25,480 nt of DNA from Mitosporidium daphniae (Eukaryota; Microsporidia): NCBI RefSeq assembly GCF_000760515.2, contig NW_013546150.1:1-25480 (forward strand), given 5' to 3'. The notes beneath the pieces are model-generated. The model ran no database searches and was not told where the DNA came from. It saw only the letters and a program-made list of their open reading frames with translations. A program made the translations under genes and the position numbers. Below are positions 18,001-25,480 of the stretch, in pieces; within the stretch, counting starts at the first letter, position 1; the number at the start of each line of letters is the position of its first letter.

Positions 18001-21000
18001 AACCCAGGAAAAAGCGAAGGGATACGCTCCATAATTATCTTCACATATCTTTCTCGCTCTTCCTTGGCATTTACGCAAAATATCATTTCAAGCAAAAAGA
18101 GGGCATTAAGAATCGATCGTAAAGGCTTAGGCAATTCCGAAAACGATGTCGCAAAAGCTTGAGTAGCCATGGGAGGTTCGGCAGACGAGGATGCCTGAGC
18201 TGCGTTTGCAGGCAGTGGGATCATGGACGCAGTTTGTGCTGGAGAGGATTGGAAAATCTCATCAACCAAATGCCATGGCAAGGAGAGTCCAGCTTCTGCA
18301 GCAGACATAGCCAGTTTTAATGCATATGCATCATACTCCAGGCAAGGCATTGATGATACCGATGCTGCCAAAGAGGCACCACCACCATTACACACCGTTG
18401 ATGAGGGGTTCACCGGTGGCGTAAAGGTAGGCTTTGCCATGAGAGAAGAAGAACACAGGGTATACCCTTGGCCAGAAAGGATGATTCGAAAAAGGGTTTC
18501 AGAGGTGCCCTCCCAAACACCAGGCCCAAGGATCGGTATCAAAGGCAAAGGTTGAGCCGCCTGGGCGACGCGAGTCCTTTTTCGCACGTGATGCTGCTTG
18601 GACGAAGATGTTGTTGATACTGGAGAAGGAGTCGTTGCAGATGAGTTGTTAATGGAAAGAGTTATAATGCAATCGATAATTAAGAGCTGGCCACTTTTCA
18701 TAAGATCAGAAATAGGTGATTGTGGCTGCGAAAGTAGCGAGCTTATCACTTCCAATGCCGAGTACCACCACCAACAAGGAGCTTGCCCCATTGCAGCCGT
18801 GATCTGCAGGGGAGATATGGTTTTTATTGGCGATGGGACACCTGCTGTTGAATTTTCTATCTTTGCTGATGAAGGAATCCCCAAAAAGGGAGGAAACCCT
18901 GGAGCTTTGTATGAAAACGAGGTTGGTATCACGCGAGCTTGATTTGAGCAGGCGGTCATTGAAGCAAGAGCGCTCCAAACAATTCCGTGTTGTTGAGAAA
19001 GTGACGCCATAACATGCTCGGATCCAGATATTGAGCCAAGGCCTTTTGTCATAGGTGGGCCATAGCCTGCAAGTACATGCAGAATGGCGGAAAGTACGCG
19101 TTCGAGCGACATTGATAACGCTATTGTCAGGATCTCTATCACTGCAAATAGACGTCGAGAATCAACAATAGTGCTGTTTGAGCCACCAAAATCTAGCAAT
19201 ACACGGAAAGAAGACTCGAGTTCTCCATTTGCACCTACTTCATTTGGATGAGATGCATAAAGAAGCACCTGAGCCGCAGCGAGATTGTACCGATCCTCGT
19301 CACCGTCGGTAGGAAGTTCCTTGGCAACAGTAGTAATGGTAGTGTGGCACCACTCGTTTAAAGACTCCGAATTGAGACGAACCGACATTTTCGCGATGGC
19401 AAAGAGAAGGGCAGAAGAGCAGAACCCCCGCTTTTCGATGATTTTTACCAATTTTTCTTGTGAAACCTTGTCAAGTTCTTTCAAATCATTGATCCAAGAA
19501 ACAAGAAAGGCCTCCCGAGCAGCCCAATTAGGAGGGTCATCACAGGGATCAACGGCATCGATAAGGCTGCAAATAAAGTTAAGATCACACTGTATACGCT
19601 GCTCAAGAACCTGTGGAAATGAATCCACCAATGCAGCTAGTAGAGGTAGCAGCAGAGGTGCATTTTCGTTGCAATGAAGCACACCATCGCTAGAGGACAC
19701 CTTCGCTATATCAGATGCCTTAGGAGCTGTGGCGACCAGCAGGGCGGTACCTGCTTGCCAAAGAACATCTTCGAGTGAAGTGGCAAAGGCATCTCCAAAA
19801 CGAAGCAGTATCCGCTCTCCTCCCTTGCGGGGCTTAACCTTATGTCTTTGGATCATCCGCACAATGAGGGTTGAGACACTCTCTGCAAGCTGCGGGCTCA
19901 GAAGCTTGCATACTGAAGAGGATCCGGAAGCGGAGGGATTCTTGCAAGACAATGGATCTTTGTCTTGTTGAAGATGCCCAGAAAGAGTACCTCTTTGTAA
20001 AGAAAGAAGCATGGAGGCAACGACTTCGGAAAAATTTGCATTGGCCCCTGGGCTGTCCCTCCAGCTTTGATTGTTCTCTCCTAGATCGAGACGACTGGCC
20101 AGAAGCTCCCAAGTTCCTGGAGAAAGCACAATGTCCCGTGCCTCACTGTGCATCGCCATGAGCTCACAAAAAAGCCCAACAATACGATCATCCTTCAGTC
20201 GTTCTCCCCCAACAATCACTTCAATGGTAACCGAAAGGTGTTTGCAAAGATAGCGCAGTACGGGCCTCCTGAAAGGCGAGGCTCTTGTCCTGCGAACCAT
20301 TTCTTCAAGTGAGCACAGAGCGACCAGCGTCTCTTCTAGAAATACTGATGAGGTTGGTGGAAGCAGATGGAAGACATCCAAAATGGCTACGATGATGCCG
20401 ATTTCTGGCGCCAAGATTTCTGGAGGCCCAGAAGGAGACGCCGCCTTGGCAGCTTCAGCCCATTGCCTGAGATGCTCTAGCAACTTGCGACCAATTTCGG
20501 CTTTAAAATAAGAAGTGAGAAGCTCAAGTAAGCGGCCGAGACCCTCTAGCCCAGGTATGGTTAACCGCTTATAATCGGAGAGGTTCATCAACACGGGACG
20601 AAGACCGTGCTGCATTAGCTCTTTCGGTAGCTTGTGCTGCATGGCTATGACGAGAGCAAGACCTGTTTTACTTGCGCCCACTATATCAGGATTTCGAGCA
20701 TAAAGAGACTTGAAAAAGATGGACACAATTCGATTCCTGAGTGCCAAATGGTTTCCCGGTGCTGAAAAAGTAGGCGAGCCCATGGCTGCCGTAAGGAGCC
20801 GGATGCAAGCTATGCGAAGCCGGGCCCCGAACGGGCCATTGCTTCCCTTGGCCACTGCTGATGTGACAGAAGGTGAGGAGGCAATCTGTGACCCTGAAGG
20901 AGTGGTGGCGCTCGGTGCAGGCGATGAAGAGGTTGTGTTTGAGGCTGCATGTGCTGGACCTGCACTTGAAGGTGTAGCAAGCGATGCTGAGACCGAATTT

Positions 21001-24000
21001 ACTCCCATTGAAATTGAAGATTGATCTTCAATGGTATCAGCCATGCCCACACAATCTGTAACCAAAGCAAGAAAAGATGGGGAAAATTCCAAAAAAGACG
21101 GATCTTTTTTCATGACAAAAGCTATCGCTTCAATTATTCCGATCTGATGAGAAATAGGAAGCAAAGAGATGTCTCTTCCTTCTGGACCGCCAAGCCACTC
21201 TTGCTCAATGATTGTAGATCGGATGGGCTCAAGTAGCTTACAAAGAGCCCGACCTGCAGCAGATGATACCACAGGAACGGGTGGGGTAGTTATTCCGGCA
21301 CTTGGAATAGAAGGCCGTGCATCTTGTGTGGGGACCGATGAATTGAGTGTTTGCGATGATGTAATCGCAAGCGCTGGCTGCGCAGCGGGAGCTGAAGATA
21401 CCGGTATATGGGGTAAAGCACCAAGAGCCCCAGACTTTGCAGCAATAACATCCCCATCCTGCTTTTCAAATTTCTTAGCCAGCTGTTCAAGCATCCCTTG
21501 TGCCATGGCCCTATTTTTTTCCAGAGGAGATGCAAGCTCCTGCGTCAAAACCCCAAGCAACCCTAAACAAGGAGTGTCGTTCCTTTCCTCAATAAGAACA
21601 AGCAAAAGGGAATCAAGGGCACGCTCGGGCGCTATCTGTAGCGAGCAAATGCCAACCAAATGCTGACTAGCCAACTCAAGGGACTTGAAAAGGGCTTCGG
21701 CACAAAAAGTGAGAGTGGTATCTGCAACTGAAAACCTTTTCTTTTTGGAGAATATTTCGCGTAACAGGTCAGATCCAGAGAGACGGGCATAGATGGACTT
21801 TTCTCGGAAAAGCCCGCATATTCGAAATAGGATGTCCTCGACGCCATGCTGGAACTCCTGTTGAGACAATTGCTTAAAGGCAGGATGATTTTGATAACAT
21901 GTCCCGCGCAAAACTCGAAGCAAAAGAGAACACGCACAAATTCTCAGCTGTGGATTTTCAGAACATAAATACTCGTCAAAAAAAATATCAATAATATCGC
22001 TACTGCGCTCGCTATCCCTCATAGCATCGGCAAGCCCCAGTTCGAGGTTTTCTCTGATTTGATGCAAGAACGAGGCCGAAGGGAGATGATGATGATGATG
22101 ATGATGCTTGTCGTCCATCTTTTGGAAATCATCGAAAGTTTTATCGAGAATTACGGGGTCATTAACGCAAAAGAAATGCCCGTCCACGGTACTAGTGTGG
22201 TCCGACTCGTCGTGATTAAACCAAGAAAAGTAGGCTAGATATCTGATCTGGATGCCGATCAGCTCTTTAGTATGCCTTAAGCGCTTTTCCTCCAAATAGG
22301 AACGAGTGATACGAGGAAGATAATGAGCAGGTGATGAGGGAGATGCGCTATCTCGCTTCTTGAACGACTGCTGTGATTCTGGCAGCCACAAGAGCTCATT
22401 CCACTGTGAAATAAGCCGATGCAAAAAAGCCTGCTCGTGCTGAGCCTCTAAGGGCACCTGCAATGATGAAGAAAGATGCGTCTTGAAATTTAGTTGCCGT
22501 ATGGGTCTCTTATTACGTCCTGCAAGCTTTCCAAGGATCCTAAGCGCAGTATGAGCAAATTGGGAAGGATATGGGAGAGGTCTGCAATGAGCCCAAAGAG
22601 CCTCAAGCAACTCTGGCATGACACTGGACAAAATGGGATCGAGAAAATCCTGCGTCAAATTATCAATACAAAGCTCCAGAGTCCGCAAGCCTTGAGACAG
22701 CAATTCAGGCGTCATAAACGTTGAAGACGATGAGGAAGATGAGGAGGAGGATGACGAGCCACTCGAGATGTTAGACGTAGGTGCTGACGCTTGTGAGGCG
22801 GCAGATGTTGCTGATAATGGTAGAGTAAAGCCGCCTTGATTCTGTGACGCCGTACCAGAGGCGGATGGCATCATAATCATCATTGACATTGAAGGTGAGC
22901 TTATAACTTTTAACGAATACACAAGTGGCTTCATCAAAAGTGAAAGATATGGAAGCAGCACAGAAAGACGCACAGGAATGGTAAGCGCCAGCTCGACAAC
23001 CAAATCCTTCAGCAAATCCGTGGGTTGTGGGTATGAAGGCGTTAGCGGTGTGTTTGATTCATGGCTACCTCTGGAAAATGTCTGAAGAATCTCAATGGAG
23101 TGAAGCAGGGCATTGAGTGTCTCAAGAATTGTTGGCAGAATAGGAAGAATTTCACGATAAAGAATTTCAAAGCGGCCACCCCCAATGGCTCGAAAAAGAG
23201 TTCTAAGAAGCAAAAGGGCATGAAAAGGCTCCTGTGACACTTTGGAAGAACCGCAACGTAAACACGAAAGGATCAGTTCAGGAAGAAAAGCTGCCCAAAC
23301 ACCCTCGATTTCTTCTGGATAAGCCCCCAAAGCCATCAACATTAATTTCATTATACGCTGCAGACGGGCTGCACTATCAATATTCATCACTTGGGATAGC
23401 TCATTGCCGCCGAAAAGATTCTTGGAAAGCCATCGAAGCAAATGAAGAAGTGTGATTTTGGCAACCTCCGGCCCTCCAGGTCCAACCAAAAAAACTTGAA
23501 GAAGTGCGGAGAGTGCAGGCACAGATGTAATTGCATTGTATATGTTTGGGCAGTTGGAGGAAATGATGTCCGAAAAAACAGAAACCTCCAGCAAAATGAA
23601 AATCTGCGCAATCTGCTCCACCATGTCCTTTTCCTCTTGTGCGAGCTGGCTTTGCAAAAGAGACGCATCATATGCCAATCCTTTGGCAAAAAAATTGATC
23701 GTCTCACACGAAAGCGAAGAGGAAAGACCAGAAGAAGGCTCTTGGATGCATTTTTGATCGGACGCACAAAGACGCACCAATGTGGCTACAAGATCCCCAA
23801 AAAGACGGACAAACCAAATCGACTCCTCATGAAGGATACCTCGAACCGAAAAGATTGCGGAAGACAAGGGGGCAGGTGATGGTTGAAGCGAGCGAAAGGC
23901 GAAAAAGATCACTTTAAGGCCTGTAACTAGTGCACGAAACAGAATTCTAAAATTTTCTATGCCAGTTTCTTCAGAACCGAAAACAGGCGTTTCCGAAAGC

Positions 24001-25480
24001 ATATGAATGGCCCTACAGTACGAGTAAAATATTCTCCAATAGGCCTCTTTCCTATTGGCCATTGTAAGTTGCGGGTGGGAAGCAAGAGGAAGCCCGACCA
24101 CAAAGTGTTCCGCAATCGTACTTAGCAGCCTAGCCGCCACGGCCCTGACGCCAAAAGAAAGACCGGAGCGGTTATGCTCGGACTCTAGCAAGCTTACAAA
24201 TGCCGGTATCAAAGTCCAATTGAAAAGAGAAACCGGGATTTCCGTTCTAAAATGGACTATAAAATCAGCAAATGTGGTAATAATAATCGGTCGCAACGTA
24301 CGCGCCGCTGTTGATTGCAGAGAAGATGAACAAACGCCCTCCTCGTCGATGGAAAAATTGAACAAATGACATTTTGATGGGTCAAGAAATTCGCCCACTT
24401 TTGCTCCAAGATGGGGCCTAACATCCTGCGTTAGCATTAAATGGCGAAGAGCAATCAGCACTTCCCTTCTTAGCCCATATGAATCTTCTGGAATGATTCC
24501 AGAAAGGCTCATCAGTAATTTTGGAAAAAATGGTGCAAATGACTTCATGGATATTGGAATGGCCCTGGCCATAAACGTTAGCAGGGACAAAATCTTTCAT
24601 TAACGAAATAAAAGTACCTTAACGTGGATAGAAATTACCTCTAAAGGTAAGCTACTATCATCCAAAGTAGTCAACTGTCGATCCAACAGTGTGGTACGCG
24701 AAAATTCGACAAATTGCATCATTAAAGGACCGTTAACAAACAAGTCGGCCATGGGTTTCTTGTAAATCTGGAACAGCACCACGATGATCAGCGGACATTC
24801 GGTGGCAACTTTTAAAGAATTTGATGCCGATGGTTGGTGAGATGGAATGCAATGCGAAGCGCTAGAAGATCCCATTGAATGCGAATGTATCCAACTAAAT
24901 AGATCCTTTACAAATGAAAGGAAGAAAGAAATCAACTGCGACAAAGTAACCGAACTAGGCGCTGCGGATGGTGGAATCTGTGCCTGCGGTACCGGTGTCG
25001 TCTCCAGCTCATGCTGCACCTTGGAGAAAAGGGTCTTGTGCCAATCAACAAAGATCTTTAATATGGATAGCCCGGTGCGCTCACTACAACCGGGGCTAGA
25101 GAGCCATGTTAGAAGCAGAGAGATGATAGTTTTTGGCTCCAGCACTTCAGTCCGACGCAATGCTGAAAGAAGACGAAGTGCATCGAAAACATTGTCGTCC
25201 CTGTGAGAAGAAGAGAAGGGGGAGCAAAATGAAGAGGCGCTTGTTGAGGGTGTTTCTGTATTTTGTGCCAAAGACAATTCCAAGACATTTTTCATTAACA
25301 CCGCTTTAATTAATTGCGAAGCCTTTTGCATTAAGGGGTCAAAAACGCAGCAGGAAGATGGAATGATAAGGAAATATTCATCTACAAGCACATTTATCGA
25401 TTCTACGGCAATTATGACAAAAATGGTACCGGAAAATTTGGCATGATCTAGGTTTGCTTCGACTTGCTCTGCTAAGGACT
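12069..25480 (-). CDS. TRA1: Tra1/TRRAP, PIKK-family pseudokinase subunit of SAGA and NuA4 (5' end outside window)
   Basis: Tra1 is the activator-binding scaffold of the SAGA and NuA4 histone acetyltransferase complexes. Exons, in coding order, are 25480-24618 (open to the window edge, 287 codons) and 24593-12069 (4174 residues). The N-terminal HEAT array includes LKIFVDWHKTLF, CPLIIVVLFQIYKK and a TRRAP-like block just after the intron (KILSLLTFMARAI, LRREVLIALRHLMLT, TLRPIIITTFADFIVHFRTE). The FAT region starts near 16.4 kb (LLRYLAKNFNWFAPVLSLE). The kinase-like domain lies at about 13.5-12.3 kb (DYWLYRKSFALQWAALITG) and lacks HRD and DFG catalytic motifs, as in Tra1. FATC ends the protein (ISGVDPRWHPEF). 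The visible length, at least 4461 residues, exceeds yeast Tra1 (3744) and human TRRAP (3859), because of many Ser-, Ala-, Gly- and Asn-rich inserts. Confidence 0.98.
22087..22108 (-). repeat. Trinucleotide repeat coding seven histidines in TRA1
   Basis: A GAT-type run on the plus strand reads as CAT codons on the minus strand and codes His7 within a HEAT-region loop (MDDK-H7-LPSAS). Confidence 0.9.
22718..22775 (-). repeat. Poly-serine tract in TRA1
   Basis: A purine-rich GAG/GAA/GAT run on the plus strand codes about 12 consecutive serines plus flanking Ser/Gly on the minus strand, using several serine codons. Confidence 0.9.
24594..24617 (-). other. TRA1 intron (24 bases, phase 0)
   Basis: Begins GTACTT and ends GAAAG on the minus strand, an unusual acceptor beside the T/CAG of the other introns. 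Retention gives an in-frame TAA. Removal joins LEVISIHVK to ILSLLTFMARA, aligning with the TRRAP block RCFSLLAYII. Confidence 0.85.

Noticed and set aside
14388-21666. Many plus-strand ORFs of 60-165 codons opposite TRA1.
   Set aside because: They are antisense shadows of the long TRA1 frame, with low-complexity content mirroring it and no recognisable domains.

Overview
The window is nuclear DNA of a compact eukaryote. Every protein recognised is eukaryotic: a proteasome lid subunit, a Tra1/TRRAP co-activator, the splicing factor Prp18, an ENPP-type phosphodiesterase, a puromycin-sensitive-type aminopeptidase and a tRNA m3C methyltransferase. Genes are separated by only about 70-400 bases. 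Eleven spliceosomal introns can be placed by protein homology, and ten of them are just 24-34 bases long. Fungal-like proteins, tight packing and tiny introns suggest an early-diverging fungus or microsporidian relative (Rozellomycota/Mitosporidium type). That placement is an inference; no marker here names a species. I see no mobile element, virus copy, CRISPR array, rRNA or convincing tRNA.

Layout from left to right. (1) Bases 1-1400, minus: an unrecognised multi-pass membrane protein whose coding region runs off the left edge and ends, as far as visible, in seven 21-base (7-residue) tandem repeats. (2) 1524-2626, plus: RPN8, three exons, divergent from gene 1 across a short promoter with a palindrome. 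(3) 2749-3051, minus: a 100-residue four-helix TMEM234/EamA-like protein, convergent with RPN8. (4) 3319-4872, minus: a membrane-anchored nucleotide pyrophosphatase/phosphodiesterase, three exons. (5) 4977-7767, plus: an M1 zinc aminopeptidase, four exons, divergent from gene 4. (6) 8165-9655, plus: an unrecognised membrane/secretory-type protein with Ser/Thr/Asn tetrapeptide repeats. (7) 9729-10737, plus: PRP18, two exons. (8) 10853-11866, minus: a METTL2/6/8-Trm140-like methyltransferase, three exons, convergent with PRP18. (9) 12069-25480, minus: TRA1, with one 12.5-kb exon and a second exon running off the right edge. At least 4461 residues are visible, already longer than yeast or human homologues.

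The genes are housekeeping functions with no shared pathway: protein turnover (RPN8, aminopeptidase), transcription (TRA1), splicing (PRP18), tRNA modification (methyltransferase), nucleotide hydrolysis (ENPP) and three membrane proteins. Shared features are CCAAT boxes in most promoters, AATAAA signals at or overlapping stop codons, and very short introns. All four introns whose length is a multiple of three carry an in-frame stop.
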